A DNA stretch of 32,419 nucleotides from Melioribacteraceae bacterium (GTDB lineage: Bacteria > Bacteroidota > Ignavibacteria > Ignavibacteriales > Melioribacteraceae). Position 1 is the first letter of the stretch, and every line of letters starts with the position of its first letter. The stretch lies in assembly GCA_026983755.1 (NCBI GenBank), contig JALSTL010000191.1, positions 1 to 32,419 of the forward strand, in the 5' to 3' direction. The notes below the pieces were generated by a model that had not been told where the DNA came from, made no database searches, and worked only from the letters and a program-made list of their open reading frames with translations. Shown here piece after piece: positions 31,869-32,419 of this stretch. Both the position numbers and the translations under genes were made by a program.

Positions 31869-32419
31869 CTACACTCCCAATGTAGTTGATTCGCTACGTA
31901 AATCTTTAATTGCTTTAAGTACTCTATCTTTCATAGAGTTTTCGGCTTTTTTCAAATAAACTCTTGGATCATATAATTTTTTAACACCTACTTCGCCTTC
32001 CACTTTAAGAACACCATCATAATTTTTAAACATGTGATCAACAATTGGTCTTGTAAAAGCATATTGCGTATCGGTATCAACATTCATTTTTATAACACCG
32101 TAATCCAAAGTTTCTCTAATTTCATCCAAAGAAGAACCGCTACCGCCATGAAAAACCAAATCGAAAGATGCTTCGGGTCCGTATTTAGCAACAACAGCAT
32201 CTTGTCCTTCTTTAAGGATGGAAGGTTTTAATTTAACATTACCGGGTTTATAAACACCATGAACATTTCCGAAAGTTGCAGCTAACATAAACCTGGCACC
32301 TTTAACTTCTGAAAGTCTTTCGTAAACATAAATCATATCTTCAGGTGTAGTATATAATTTTTCACGGGGAGTTCCTTCTGTATTAACACCATCTTCTTCT
32401 CCGCCAACAACACCGGCTT
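31869..32419 (-). CDS. fbaA: Class II fructose-bisphosphate aldolase, C-terminal part (5' end outside window)
   Basis: Splits fructose-1,6-bisphosphate into two triose phosphates (glycolysis and gluconeogenesis). The frame is open to the window edge, so the N-terminal part is missing. Visible in order: GVVGGEEDGVNTEG, LYTTPEDM, FGNVHGVYKPGNV with a zinc-binding His (codon at 32259-32261), FHGGSGSSLDEI with the second zinc His, YGVIKMNVDTDTQYAFTRP, and YDPRVYLKKAE, all hallmarks of the longer FbaA-type class II enzyme with close similarity to the E. coli enzyme. The internal ATG at 32336 is not the start, since conserved residues continue before it. A hairpin terminator follows. Confidence 0.95.
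   Translation of the reverse strand, partial: AGVVGGEEDGVNTEGTPREKLYTTPEDMIYVYERLSEVKGARFMLAATFGNVHGVYKPGNVKLKPSILKEGQDAVVAKYGPEASFDLVFHGGSGSSLDEIRETLDYGVIKMNVDTDTQYAFTRPIVDHMFKNYDGVLKVEGEVGVKKLYDPRVYLKKAENSMKDRVLKAIKDLRSESTTLGV

Overview
The window is strongly AT-rich and carries several markers of the Bacteroidota/Chlorobiota/Ignavibacteriota (FCB) group: a complete Bat (aerotolerance-type) operon, a PorV/PorQ-family outer membrane protein, many genes without a clear Shine-Dalgarno sequence, and at least two candidate promoters with the Bacteroidota-type -7 element TAnnTTTG. An Ignavibacteriota-like bacterium is my best guess, inferred from gene content only. No rRNA, tRNA, CRISPR array, transposase or phage gene was seen.

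Layout. 1-214: end of a MerR-type metal regulator. 724-4534: a chain-length/BY-kinase-like protein and a WecA/MraY-type sugar-phosphate transferase with a long extra membrane domain, the start of a surface polysaccharide pathway. 4537-6480 (minus): a 53-residue membrane protein and a SpoIID/LytB protein. 6785-7828: PorV/PorQ-type outer membrane protein. 8057-16352: MoxR, DUF58, a short BatD-like protein, BatA, BatB, BatC, BatD and BatE, tightly packed and closed by a hairpin terminator. 16432-17200: an unrecognised small gene and a strongly folded non-coding stretch. 17201-18638: a secreted cysteine-peptidase-like protein coupled to a lipoprotein. 18628-19221 (minus): TetR regulator with its own promoter and likely operator. 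19293-21512 (minus): a dynamin-like GTPase whose stop codon abuts the start of a PD-(D/E)XK nuclease-like gene. 21868-24926: spondin-domain lipoprotein, then an OmpR-type response regulator and histidine kinase. 24933-28284 (minus): GDPD, an alpha/beta hydrolase and GlpD, which read together as glycerophosphodiester and glycerol-3-phosphate use. 28430-30179: SIR2-like protein and PadR regulator. 30415-31485 (minus): exported MsrA-MsrB fusion. 31869-32419 (minus): class II fructose-bisphosphate aldolase, cut by the window edge.

Best candidates for something undescribed: the dynamin-like GTPase/nuclease pair and, separately, the SIR2-like gene next to a PadR regulator (both families occur in anti-phage systems, but function here is inference). 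Non-coding signals: a dispersed foldback repeat with AACCCRAATTATGC ends (two full copies and one right end), a shared TGTGATA direct-repeat/promoter motif in front of the spondin lipoprotein and msrAB, and a roughly 200-base nested inverted-repeat element at 16884-17086.
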